Shown: one piece after another, positions 1 through 7,386 of the stretch | How positions within the stretch are numbered: position 1 is the first letter of the stretch | Layout of the letters: the number at the start of each line of letters is the position of its first letter | From: a virus | Strand: one strand, 5' to 3' | DNA length: 20,338 nucleotides | Virus record (IMG/VR): IMGVR_UViG_3300028548_004585 | Location: 1 to 20,338 of that record | Program-made: the position numbers and the translations under genes | The notes under the pieces: model-generated | Told to the model about the DNA's origin: nothing | The model's database searches: none | The model's input: the letters and a program-made list of their open reading frames with translations, nothing else

Positions 1-1
1 G

Positions 2-697
2 TTTAACGCCTCTGGCACAGCTTATACAGATGACTTCAACATGGTGCAAACCGCTTTAACCGAGGCAGGAACAGCATCAAATAGAATAGCGGACAACGCG
101 GATAGAATGGTTGACCAATTAAAAGCTGAATTTAATTTAATCGCCACCAGTAATCATTGGCTAGAAACTATAAATACAAGTGTTCTCAGCCTTGAACAAG
201 CATTAGATAAGTTTGTGCTAGAAGGCGGCAACGGAACAGCGGCTGGTAAGGCTAATGGCTCACAGTCAGTAGCTATGAGTAACGCCCAATTTGTAGACCA
301 ATTATATACGAAAGGTTTTGGCAGACAGGCTGATATCGGCGGTGCAAACTACTGGAATGAGTCGCTTAGAAATGGGGCAACAAGACAGCAAATAGTAGAT
401 AACTTCGTTTCATCTGCGGAAGCGGCTAATGTTGGTTTTGACCAATCTAATATCAAAATGTTTGCTAAGGGAGGAATAAGTAATCGACCAGCAATCTTCG
501 GTGAGGCCGGAGCAGAGGCGGCTGTACCACTTCCAGATGGTCGTTCTATTCCAGTCACGCTTGATAAGAGCATTGAACAGGCAATAGAAAGAATGGCGAT
601 AAGGGTAGTTGCTGCTGTACAGGGAACAACACAAGCTGTAAACGATTCCAGTAGTGATGCTCAATCATCAGCTAATCGCGTGCAGGCTGTAAGATGA
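2..697 (+). CDS. Tail tape measure protein, C-terminal part (cut by window edge)
   Basis: The reading frame is open to the left edge, so the ATG at 41 is internal and the true start lies outside. About 231 residues are visible. Near the C-terminus is FAKGGISNRPAIFGEAGAEA followed by VPLPDGRSIPV. This segment is typical of the C-terminal end of siphophage tape measure proteins, which set tail length and are ejected with the DNA. Upstream of it, roughly residues 78-132 counted from the ATG at 41, is a DUF4214-like stretch (FVDQLYTKGFGRQAD, then YWNESLRNG and VSSAE), a domain better known from secreted and S-layer-type proteins. The stop overlaps the next start in ATGA, indicating coupled late translation. 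Family call rests on motif recognition; the DUF4214 match is less certain than the tape measure call. Confidence 0.85.
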   Translation, partial: FNASGTAYTDDFNMVQTALTEAGTASNRIADNADRMVDQLKAEFNLIATSNHWLETINTSVLSLEQALDKFVLEGGNGTAAGKANGSQSVAMSNAQFVDQLYTKGFGRQADIGGANYWNESLRNGATRQQIVDNFVSSAEAANVGFDQSNIKMFAKGGISNRPAIFGEAGAEAAVPLPDGRSIPVTLDKSIEQAIERMAIRVVAAVQGTTQAVNDSSSDAQSSANRVQAVR

Positions 698-2136
698 GTA
701 TTAGTGATGCAGAATATGCGGCATGGTTAAAAGATGATAATCAAGAACGAGCAGTACTTGTAGAGGCCAAGTATTATGATAGTAGCGAAAAAGTAAGATA
801 TATGTCCACACATTCCTTCGTATCATTACCAACTGATACGCCAGCGAACACTGTTTATGATGACTTTATTGTGTCAGTGCCCTCCATTCAGAGCCAAGTA
901 GGAATGGCCTTTGGGGTTGGCGATATTGATTTAGTAAACAATGGCGAGCTAGATGCTTGGTTAAATGATGCTTGGGATGGTCGAGGGTTGTCCATGTTAA
1001 TTGGAGATCCAACATGGGCTAGAGATGATTTTAGACAAATAGCATCATTAGTAACAGAAGCTCTTGAGGTTGTTAATAACGATAAAATGAGAATAAGAGT
1101 AAGAGACAAGCGCGAAAAATTAAACGTGAATACTCAATTAAATTATTACAGCAGCGGTGAAGCGTTTGGAAAGCCTATACCAATTACTGTGGGGCAGGTT
1201 TTTAACATTACCCCTGTCTTAATAAACGCATCAACACACCAATATCAAGTAAATGACGGACAAATAAATGCTATTACGCAAGTAAGAGACAATGGCGTAT
1301 CAGTATCTTTTACAGCTAATCTATCTACTGGTACTTTTGTATTAGGCAGCCAACCATCTGGTGTTATAACATGTGATGTGCAAGGCGCTAAACCTTCTGG
1401 AACTTACCATATTAAGACAGCAGACATTATTGAATATTTAGTAAAAAGAAGCGTTTTAAATGCGGCAGATTTAGATGCCGCAAGTTTTACAGCTTTTAAC
1501 GTAAAAGTACCATACACGGTTGGACTCTATATTCACTCGCGGCAAAACTTAATAAACGTGGTCGATAAACTAATGAGGTCTGTGGGTGCTTACTGGTTAT
1601 TTAACAGAGCTGGAAAGATGGTTTTGTGGCAGCTGGATGATGTGACGGGTACGGCAAGTGCTTCTTTTGATGCTGACGATGTACTGGATAATACATTTAA
1701 TTTTATTAACAGTGAGCTACCTTATGCAAGAGCAGCTATTGGTTACCAAAAGAATTTTACAATACAAAATAACTCGGCAGGGTCAGTCACAGAAATTAAT
1801 CGCAACCTTTACTCAACTGCTAATAAAGTCGCAAAAAGTGACAATACAGGAATATTTACTGCTCACCCTCTCGCTGTCCAGCCTGATGCGCTTGATAGCC
1901 TAATATTTTTATCGGCAGATGGTTTTACAGAAGCCGCAAGGGTTCTAGCTTTGCGAGATGTAGTGCGCTTTACTTATGAGGCCACTTTCTCCACAGGGCC
2001 ATTTGAGCTAAAATTAGGCGATGAAGTCAATGTTTTATACCCGCGCTTTGGTTTTGAGAACGGAAAAAATGTGATTGTCGTCGGGCTGGATGAGCAGCCA
2101 TCGTCTAATAGGATAAAAGTGAGATTCTTTTTATGA
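694..2136 (+). CDS. Putative tail tip/hub protein
   Basis: This 480-residue protein starts in the ATGA overlap with the tape measure gene and ends in another ATGA overlap with the next gene. Position right after the tape measure is where siphophages encode distal-tail and tail-associated (hub) proteins that close the tail tube and carry the fibres. The C-terminal part (LKLGDEVNVLYPRFGFENGK, then VIVVGLDE) resembles the beta-rich end of hub proteins that lists a column/field-like 'level, rise, return' strand pattern. No enzymatic motif is evident. I do not recognise a precise family, so the tail-tip role is inferred from synteny and size, while virion location is well supported by its neighbours. 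Confidence 0.65.
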   Translation: MSISDAEYAAWLKDDNQERAVLVEAKYYDSSEKVRYMSTHSFVSLPTDTPANTVYDDFIVSVPSIQSQVGMAFGVGDIDLVNNGELDAWLNDAWDGRGLSMLIGDPTWARDDFRQIASLVTEALEVVNNDKMRIRVRDKREKLNVNTQLNYYSSGEAFGKPIPITVGQVFNITPVLINASTHQYQVNDGQINAITQVRDNGVSVSFTANLSTGTFVLGSQPSGVITCDVQGAKPSGTYHIKTADIIEYLVKRSVLNAADLDAASFTAFNVKVPYTVGLYIHSRQNLINVVDKLMRSVGAYWLFNRAGKMVLWQLDDVTGTASASFDADDVLDNTFNFINSELPYARAAIGYQKNFTIQNNSAGSVTEINRNLYSTANKVAKSDNTGIFTAHPLAVQPDALDSLIFLSADGFTEAARVLALRDVVRFTYEATFSTGPFELKLGDEVNVLYPRFGFENGKNVIVVGLDEQPSSNRIKVRFFL

Positions 2137-2981
2137 GTAATTTGAGAATAGTATGGGCAATTCCATCTGACACTGCTACTTTAAGTGCATCACCAGCATT
2201 GGTTTCAACTCTACCTGTTACTAATTTACAAGATCCCACAAGGGCAAGGATCGCAAGAACCACTAGCCTTGCACAGCAGCAAATCTTAGGCAACCTTACC
2301 TCGCTTCAAATTGTAAACAGCTTAGTGCTGTGGAGACATAACCTCAGTGCTACGGCTACGTGGAGACTGGAATTATTCTCAGGAGCAAGTCAAAGCGGGA
2401 CAACCGTTTATGATAGCGGAACGGTATCGGCTGTCGCTTTGAAATCCTTAGGCGATTTGGAATGGGGAATAGATCCAATCGGCGCTACCGTATTTGAAGC
2501 CGGAGCAGAATCTTGGTCTTTATCATACTCAGTCCTTTGGTTTACCGATGCCGCTGCTTTATCGTTTAGGTTGACTTTAACCGATGCGGCAAATACAAAT
2601 GCTTACATGGAAGCATCCAGACTAATGCTAGGGCGATATTTCTCGCCAGCAGTGAACGCAGATTATGGTTTAGGTCTGTCATGGGTTGACGAGTCTAGGC
2701 AAATAAGGACAGCTGGTGGTACACTTAGAACTGATGCTGGCGTTATTTACAGACAGATATCTTTTGACCTTTCATCGTTATCAGAATCAGAGCGCCCTAA
2801 ATTTATAGAAATTATGCGGTCATCGGGAAAAAGAAAAGATCTATTTGTCTCGGTATTCCCTGAAGCAGGTGGAGAGAAAGAACGCGATTATTCAATGGTC
2901 GCGAAAATAACGAATAACCACGATAACGTCACCATTACTCACGGTATTTATCAAGATACCTTAACATTACAGGAATCCTAA
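2133..2981 (+). CDS. Putative virion (tail/baseplate) protein
   Basis: This 282-residue protein is translationally coupled to the tail-tip gene by an ATGA overlap. It is beta-rich, with no signal peptide or membrane segment. The N-terminal half contains a WRLELFSGASQSGTTVYDSG stretch like the strand pattern of carbohydrate-binding or jelly-roll modules. The C-terminal half (RTAGGTLRTDAGVIYRQISF, later FIEIMRSSGKRKDLFVSVFP) looks like conserved phage tail proteins I have seen without an assigned function. Its position between the hub and fibre genes suggests a tail-tip accessory or fibre-attachment role. That role is inference; virion association is likely. Confidence 0.6.
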   Translation: MSNLRIVWAIPSDTATLSASPALVSTLPVTNLQDPTRARIARTTSLAQQQILGNLTSLQIVNSLVLWRHNLSATATWRLELFSGASQSGTTVYDSGTVSAVALKSLGDLEWGIDPIGATVFEAGAESWSLSYSVLWFTDAAALSFRLTLTDAANTNAYMEASRLMLGRYFSPAVNADYGLGLSWVDESRQIRTAGGTLRTDAGVIYRQISFDLSSLSESERPKFIEIMRSSGKRKDLFVSVFPEAGGEKERDYSMVAKITNNHDNVTITHGIYQDTLTLQES

Positions 2982-2982
2982 T

Positions 2983-3855
2983 ATGCCAGTATCAACAAAA
3001 TTCAGCACAGGAGACACGGATTATCCTACCAAATTAAATCAGATGGATGATGATTTAAATCTTGGCACAGGCGTTCTATCCACTTCGGTTGCGGCCGCCG
3101 CAGCGAGTGCTACCTTAGCTGGGCAAAAATTAGTCTTAACTAACGCCGATGTTGTTCTTGCCGATGCTGCCGTTGTTTCTGCTCAAGGACAGGTCACTTT
3201 AGCAACCAATCAAGTAACTTTGGCAGTGGCTGCAAAAGATGCGGCAGAAGCAGCTCTAGATGCGTTTGATGATACTTATCTAGGAGCAAAGGCTAGCGAC
3301 CCTACCTTGGATAATGATGGTAATGCCTTAATAGTTGGCGCGCAATATTTCAATACGACCATCAATAAATTAAAGGTATATACCACGGGTTCTGCATGGG
3401 CTGCCCTTCAGGACGGCATAAGTTCCGTCGTGGCGGATACCTCGCCAGAGCTAGGTGGTAACCTAAACTTTAACAATAAGTTGATGATTGGTGGACTAAA
3501 CCTCGCAAGGTCAACAGTTGCTTCTCACCCTACAACTGCTGATATCTGGACTGCTGGCAACCAAATCAACTGGACAGGAAGTGCAAATGTCACAGCTTTT
3601 CCTAATGCCCCGCAAGGCGGCGTTGAAAGAACTTTGATCTGTTCTGCGGCTGCTGTTTTTACCGCCGGTAGCAACATGGTTATAGATGGCGTTAATTCTG
3701 GCGATAGCGTGACTTGTGTTGCTGGTGATCAGGTTATTGTCAAGGCAATTAGTACGACCAGCTACAAACTATCAAGAATAAAATTAGACGGTACTGCACA
3801 AGTCGCGGCTGGTGGTGGTGGTATGACTCAAGCGCAAATTCAAGCCTACATTTAA
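2983..3855 (+). CDS. Tail fibre-like protein, N-terminal/adaptor type
   Basis: This 290-residue protein starts one base after the preceding stop. Residues about 35-95 are alanine-rich and helical (VAAAAASATLAGQ, AAKDAAEAALDAF), like the trimeric stalk of a fibre. A motif common in tail fibres follows: GAKASDPTLDNDGNALIVGA, then YFNTTINKLKVY and a conserved W. The protein ends in a glycine run and MTQAQIQAYI, encoded by four GGT triplets near 3811-3822. It is short for a complete fibre, so it may be an adaptor that joins the tail tip to the proteins encoded next. The fibre assignment rests on the motif and position; the adaptor idea is inference. Confidence 0.7.
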   Translation: MPVSTKFSTGDTDYPTKLNQMDDDLNLGTGVLSTSVAAAAASATLAGQKLVLTNADVVLADAAVVSAQGQVTLATNQVTLAVAAKDAAEAALDAFDDTYLGAKASDPTLDNDGNALIVGAQYFNTTINKLKVYTTGSAWAALQDGISSVVADTSPELGGNLNFNNKLMIGGLNLARSTVASHPTTADIWTAGNQINWTGSANVTAFPNAPQGGVERTLICSAAAVFTAGSNMVIDGVNSGDSVTCVAGDQVIVKAISTTSYKLSRIKLDGTAQVAAGGGGMTQAQIQAYI

Positions 3856-3874
3856 ACAAAAGGAATAAACAATC

Positions 3875-5185
3875 ATGGCAACAGAAAAATTAAAGGTATT
3901 TCATTCATCTGGGGCGACAGTTACCGCTGGCTCAACCACGGTCAACCTATTATCTTCAACCTCTAGCACACAAGCTGTAGTTAAGAACGTTCAATTTACA
4001 GCAACCGATGCAAATTATCCTGTGACAGTAAATGTTAAATCAGGCTCACACACTTTCGCATCAGCAACAGGGGTCAAAGCAACAGGAACGGCTGACAACT
4101 TAACAGGCTCAATGATTGTTGATGTTTCATCCACAGCCTCGATTGAGTTTAATACCAATCCTACTTTGTACACCGTGGGCTATGCCGATGCTAGGTGGAT
4201 GAAACCAAGCGGTAGTACTCAAATGGTAAAACTTAAGGACAACACATCTACTGCAAGGGTGGATGGAGTTGCTTCAACCTATGCAAGTAGTATTGGTGAC
4301 TTTTCTCGAACTTTGTTAGGCCCTACTCAAGATACAAGGGGGCAATCAGCTTTTGGCTATATTGATGCTTCCGGAAATAAAGTATATGGGAAATGTTTTG
4401 ACAATGTTGTTCAGATATTTAACGATGCGGGTACTAGAATAAATCCTAGTATCACTTATACTTTCACGGCTAACACTTATGGCGCTGCAACCGATGGTGT
4501 TTATTTTTATGGCAGACGAAACTCTAACACTACTGATTTTATGAAAATAAAGATTAGTGATGGCGTTAAGACTACTCATGCTATTTCCGGTATATCAAAC
4601 AGTTCTGGTCAGTCGTCAAACGCTGGTTCTTTCATGTTATACCACAATGGATTTTGTTACAGCAGACAAAGCGCAGGTGAAACCAAAATACAGAAATTCA
4701 ATGTGGCAACTGGCGTAGGATCAGAGATCACAGTGAACAGCTTTGGAAGTTATTCAGCGGGCGCTTTAATCACTACCGCTGTCGATGGAACTCCTTATTT
4801 GATAGAAGTGGGCGGTCAATCCACAAACGAATGTATGGTAATTAATTTATCAGATGATAGTGTGGTTTACCCTAACTGCTCAGGTCTTAGTTCTTCTACC
4901 GAGTATGGAAATCTTGCCCTTGAGATCCAGCCTGGGGTCGCTTTATTCTTTTACAACACTGATTATATATGGGTAGATGTTAATGCCTCACCTGCAACTG
5001 CCTATACGGGCGGCGCAGCACTTCAAATCAGCGATTTTTTCCCGAATCTAAGCAATTTCAATAGTAATAGCAATGCTAGTTCAATCGCAAATATACCTAT
5101 CGCAGAGCTACAAGGTGCAGCTTATGCAAGGTCAACGGTGTACACAGCGTATGCCGATGGTGTCTTAATATCAGGAGTTGAATAA
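3875..5185 (+). CDS. Putative tail fibre / receptor-binding-region protein
   Basis: This 436-residue protein is preceded by AAGGA with normal spacing. It is rich in Ser, Thr, Gly and Asn, like exposed virion proteins. The first 110 residues form a compact beta-type module (LKVFHSSGATVTAGSTTVNL, a TVNVKSGSHTFASATG stretch). From about residue 130 the sequence repeats short blade-like units of the form 'Gly-x-x-hydrophobic-Tyr-x-x-Gly' (DGVYFYGRRN, MLYHNGFCYSRQ, GTPYLIEVGG), suggesting a beta-propeller. The position after a fibre gene makes a receptor-binding role plausible. The propeller and the receptor role are both inference; no named family is recognised. Confidence 0.6.
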   Translation: MATEKLKVFHSSGATVTAGSTTVNLLSSTSSTQAVVKNVQFTATDANYPVTVNVKSGSHTFASATGVKATGTADNLTGSMIVDVSSTASIEFNTNPTLYTVGYADARWMKPSGSTQMVKLKDNTSTARVDGVASTYASSIGDFSRTLLGPTQDTRGQSAFGYIDASGNKVYGKCFDNVVQIFNDAGTRINPSITYTFTANTYGAATDGVYFYGRRNSNTTDFMKIKISDGVKTTHAISGISNSSGQSSNAGSFMLYHNGFCYSRQSAGETKIQKFNVATGVGSEITVNSFGSYSAGALITTAVDGTPYLIEVGGQSTNECMVINLSDDSVVYPNCSGLSSSTEYGNLALEIQPGVALFFYNTDYIWVDVNASPATAYTGGAALQISDFFPNLSNFNSNSNASSIANIPIAELQGAAYARSTVYTAYADGVLISGVE

Positions 5186-5186
5186 A

Positions 5187-5498
5187 ATGGCTTTAGTCGG
5201 AACAGTTGTATCAGAAGAATCATCAGCAGCAGTAGCGAATGCTAGGAAAATGATCCACGTTCACGGTACTAACGATGGCACAATTGTTAGGTACACAGTG
5301 CCATCAGGTAGAAAGTTTGTTGGTTCAATAGTGGGAAACAATACCAATTCTTATTTTCAACTTGCTGTAGATAGCAATGAATATATATACATCGGCAACT
5401 ATGAAAGGGGTTTTATGGGTATGACCTTAGAACTGCTTGCTGGCCAGACTGTTGGTTTGTATTATTCTCACATAATTGGAGTTGAGAGTGATGAATGA
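5187..5498 (+). CDS. Small virion-associated protein, unknown
   Basis: I chose the ATG at 5187 because AGGAG at 5173-5177 sits 9 nt upstream. An in-frame TTG at 5178 has no usable ribosome site. The product is 103 residues, beta-rich, with no membrane segment. It contains MIHVHGTNDGTIVRYTVPSG and FVGSIVGNNTNSYFQLAVDS, strand-dense stretches suggesting a small jelly-roll or decoration-like fold. It is coupled to both neighbours (its ribosome site is inside the previous gene; its stop overlaps the next start). A fibre-tip, chaperone or decoration role is possible. I cannot name a family. Confidence 0.6.
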   Translation: MALVGTVVSEESSAAVANARKMIHVHGTNDGTIVRYTVPSGRKFVGSIVGNNTNSYFQLAVDSNEYIYIGNYERGFMGMTLELLAGQTVGLYYSHIIGVESDE

Positions 5499-5946
5499 GT
5501 ATAGCTATAGCGACAGTGGCGTTTTAACTATTACCAATGAGGATGGCTGGACAACAGGGTTCGCGCATAATCCAGAAACACTTATTCCTTTTGGTAGTGA
5601 AGAAGAGGCTATAGCCTATGCCAATACACATGCTTTGTATTTTTCACCACCAATGACAGCAGAGGAATTGCAAGGACACAAAGAAACAGAAGTCAGTGAA
5701 GCTGTACAAACAATGCTCGATAATTCATCAGTAACGAGAGGTTATGACTCTGTAATTTCAGAGTGCAGTTACGCAAGCAGCACTGGTACTTTTGGTGCGG
5801 AAGCTCAAATTACTGTGAACTGGCGTGATGCTGTCTGGACATATATCTTTCAAGTGCAAGTAGATATCAAAAGTGGCGATAGAACAGAGCCAACACTAAG
5901 CGAATTGTTGGATGAACTGCCACAAAGAGAACTGGAGGCCGTTTAA
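5491..5946 (+). CDS. Tail fibre assembly-like phage protein
   Basis: The start at ATG 5491 is preferred over TTG 5476 because GGAG at 5478-5481 lies 9 nt upstream. The product is 151 residues. The C-terminal half holds a block seen in many proteobacterial phage proteins encoded next to fibre genes: RGYDSVISECSYA, then F-AEAQ, W-RDAVWTY and a PTLSELLDELP ending. Such proteins are encoded right after fibre genes and are commonly thought to help fibre folding or assembly. It overlaps the upstream stop by 8 nt and its own stop shares one base with the start of the next micro-gene. Function is by family resemblance only. Confidence 0.65.
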   Translation: MNEYSYSDSGVLTITNEDGWTTGFAHNPETLIPFGSEEEAIAYANTHALYFSPPMTAEELQGHKETEVSEAVQTMLDNSSVTRGYDSVISECSYASSTGTFGAEAQITVNWRDAVWTYIFQVQVDIKSGDRTEPTLSELLDELPQRELEAV

Positions 5947-6011
5947 TGCCGATTGTAAATGGAAAAAAGTACCCATATAAAACAGTAAAAAAGAAAAAAA
6001 AGAAAAAATGA
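5946..6011 (+). CDS. 21-residue lysine-rich micropeptide
   Basis: The ATG shares its A with the TAA stop of the upstream gene, and the TGA stop overlaps the next ATG in ATGA, so the reading frame is bracketed by coupling signals on both sides. The peptide begins MPIVNGKKYPYK and ends in a run of seven lysines. Very short proteins starting M-P-x-x-NGKKY-x-Y followed by a basic tail occur repeatedly in marine phage genomes, to my recollection. The function is unknown. The charge suggests binding to nucleic acid or to membrane phospholipid. The neighbour is a phospholipase-like gene, but any link is inference. Confidence 0.6.
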   Translation: MPIVNGKKYPYKTVKKKKKKK

Positions 6012-6346
6012 AGTTATTTAAGCCTGAAGGCTATACGGCTCTGTCTGCCTCTAAAAAGTCCAAGGTATGTAACGGGTGCGGGTCGAAGGGATTAGGCGGG
6101 TGGCTAGTCCCTGATTCAGTGTGGGGGCTAAATATAACCGAGTGCTGCAATATTCATGACTACATGTATAGCCAAGGCGCAACGCTGGCAGACAAGGAAT
6201 ATGCTGATACTATTTTCCTTAATAACCTTGTGAGGAAGATAGATTCTGGAAGCAAGCTGTTTCGATGGTTAAGAAGGCGGAGGGCGCTGAAAATGTATTG
6301 GGCGGTTGACACTTTCGGCGCTTCTGCTTTCTGGGATAAAGAATGA
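6008..6346 (+). CDS. Phospholipase A2-like protein
   Basis: This 112-residue protein has the signature of the PLA2 fold: a Cys/Gly-rich loop (C21-N-G-C24, then GLGGW and VPD at 34-36) followed by ECCNIHDYMY, with the His50-Asp51 pair in the catalytic-helix position, Tyr54 at the fourth residue after His50, and an AD-x-x-F unit (66-70) as in parvoviral PLA2 domains. The enzyme family hydrolyses the sn-2 ester of phospholipids using Ca2+. It has no signal peptide. The gene sits between the poly-lysine peptide and lysozyme, overlapping both (ATGA each side), which suggests a lysis or host-membrane role. A virion role in cell entry, as in parvoviruses, is an alternative. Confidence 0.7.
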   Translation: MKLFKPEGYTALSASKKSKVCNGCGSKGLGGWLVPDSVWGLNITECCNIHDYMYSQGATLADKEYADTIFLNNLVRKIDSGSKLFRWLRRRRALKMYWAVDTFGASAFWDKE

Positions 6347-6735
6347 GTTTAATTTCTTCTGTCAAATTCCATGAGGGTTTAGAATTAAAGCCCTACAAAT
6401 GCTCTGCTGGAGTACAAACCATCGGGTATGGCAGAAGTTTAGAAAGAGGCATCACTAAGGAAGAAGCAGAGATTTTGTTGCTGAATGATTTAAAAATGTC
6501 AGAGCATGAGGCAAAAAGATTTAACTTTTATCATGGTTTAACAGCCAACAGAAAAGATGTAGTTGTGGAGATGATATTTAATATTGGTTTATCTAGGTTT
6601 ATGCTGTTTAAAAAGACTATAATGGCTATAGAAAACAAAGACTTTGCAGCAGCCGCAGATGAAATGCTAGATTCAAGGTGGGCGGAACAAGTTGGAGAGA
6701 GGGCAATAACGCTCTCCAATAAAATGCGAGGCTAA
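6343..6735 (+). CDS. Endolysin, GH24 (T4-type) lysozyme
   Basis: The product hydrolyses the glycosidic bond of peptidoglycan to release progeny. It matches the GH24 pattern with Glu11, then eight residues, Cys20, then five residues, Thr26 (HEGLELKPYKCSAGVQTIGY). Cys replaces the Asp20 of T4 lysozyme; the E-8-D/C-5-T pattern is established for phage lysozymes. The C-terminal part (MIFNIG, later AEQVGERAITLSNKMRG) also matches. At 130 residues it is slightly short for the family (about 145-165). There is no signal peptide or signal-anchor helix, so release should need a holin, which is not obvious nearby. It starts in an ATGA overlap with the PLA2-like gene. Confidence 0.9.
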   Translation: MSLISSVKFHEGLELKPYKCSAGVQTIGYGRSLERGITKEEAEILLLNDLKMSEHEAKRFNFYHGLTANRKDVVVEMIFNIGLSRFMLFKKTIMAIENKDFAAAADEMLDSRWAEQVGERAITLSNKMRG

Positions 6736-6737
6736 AA

Positions 6738-6983
6738 ATGTCGGACAGGAAATGGAGCAGCGTTATTATTAAAAGGGAAGATTCACAATGGTTGCTTTTT
6801 GGTATGCCAATTTCAGGTGGCTGGCTGCCATCAGCAGCTTTTAACACTGGCATTTCTTATGATGATGTAATGAACCCTACAGAAAAAATTAAGGTACAAT
6901 ATTTTAAAATGTCATGGATGCTAAGTGGCTGGGCTGTTATTTACAAAGTTACAGTTACACCTATGTTTCAAGATTTAAAATAA
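6738..6983 (+). CDS. Small unknown protein after lysozyme
   Basis: This 81-residue protein starts 2 nt after the lysozyme stop with GAGG six bases upstream. It is rich in Trp and aromatic residues (SQWLLFGMPISGGWLPSAAF, then FKMSWMLSGWAVIYK). The segment around residues 60-75 is hydrophobic but contains polar breaks, so I do not call it a membrane helix. Its position would suit a lysis accessory protein. The last 9 nt overlap the end of a leftward micro-gene, making the junction tail-to-tail. No family is recognised. Confidence 0.55.
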   Translation: MSDRKWSSVIIKREDSQWLLFGMPISGGWLPSAAFNTGISYDDVMNPTEKIKVQYFKMSWMLSGWAVIYKVTVTPMFQDLK

Positions 6984-7106
6984 GGCGCGCTGGTCTTTCT
7001 TTAAATTCCATGGGTAATACTTGTGACATTTATTGCACATCTTTTTATTCATGCTAATAAACCTGACAAGCACATCGTTGCAGCAGGGTGATAACTTAAC
7101 ATCCAT
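6975..7106 (-). CDS. 43-residue zinc-knuckle-like protein
   Basis: The ATG at 7106 overlaps the end of the upstream coiled-coil gene (CATGGATGTTAA), so translation is probably coupled. The product begins MDVKLSPCCNDVL and has a second pair in MCNKCHKYYPWNLK, giving Cys8, Cys9 and Cys24-x-x-Cys27, a likely four-Cys zinc site. Small zinc-knuckle proteins with a C-x-x-C plus 'x-W-x-L-K' tail are common in phages, mostly without known function. The stop lies inside the convergent gene on the other strand, overlapping by 9 nt. Protein-coding status rests on the coupling and the paired cysteines. Confidence 0.55.
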   Translation of the reverse strand: MDVKLSPCCNDVLVRFISMNKKMCNKCHKYYPWNLKKDQRALF

Positions 7107-7299
7107 GATTTTTTAATTCCGTTTCAAGTTCGTGCATTGTTTGCAACTCTGCGTATCGTTTACCATCAATATTATCCATCATGTGGTCTATCTTAACATT
7201 TAGGTTGGCAATCTGGTCTAGCGCCATTTCCAGTCGCCTTTCATTCTTGTACAGGCTTTCGCTAAGTACAGCAATTTGACCTTGCTCTTTAAGGCTCAT
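7096..7299 (-). CDS. 67-residue coiled-coil protein, unknown
   Basis: The ATG overlaps the stop of the upstream 25-residue membrane peptide in ATGA. The product is highly charged and almost entirely helical, with a heptad-like pattern through residues 8-60 (LSESLYKNERRLEMALDQI, then NLNVKIDHMM). It has no membrane segment or signal peptide. In this setting it could be a cytoplasmic partner of the membrane peptide. A spanin was considered but it lacks an anchor or lipobox. No family is recognised. Confidence 0.55.
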   Translation of the reverse strand: MSLKEQGQIAVLSESLYKNERRLEMALDQIANLNVKIDHMMDNIDGKRYAELQTMHELETELKNHGC

Positions 7300-7373
7300 T
7301 CTTTTACCACTAAAACGTAAAGTAGAAAAGCAACTAGTAAACCCTGCATTATAAAACTTGTCAAACTAACCAT
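7296..7373 (-). CDS. 25-residue single-span membrane peptide
   Basis: The ATG at 7373 has AGGGG at 7380-7384 with a 6-nt spacer. The frame ends in ATGA overlapping the next gene. The peptide is MVSLTSFIMQGLLVAFLLYV followed by LVVKE: one hydrophobic helix of about 19 residues with a short charged end. It is too short for most gene finders. Tiny membrane proteins in phages include holin-like and inhibitor-type peptides, but nothing here fixes the role. The gene seems coupled to the coiled-coil gene. Upstream, its ribosome site lies just beyond one copy of a 14-nt direct repeat. Confidence 0.55.
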   Translation of the reverse strand: MVSLTSFIMQGLLVAFLLYVLVVKE

Positions 7374-7386
7374 TGTATTCCCCTGT

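Noticed and set aside
7096-7299. Spanin (Rz/Rz1-like) identity for the coiled-coil gene
   Set aside because: There is no N-terminal membrane anchor, signal peptide, lipobox or nested Rz1-like frame.
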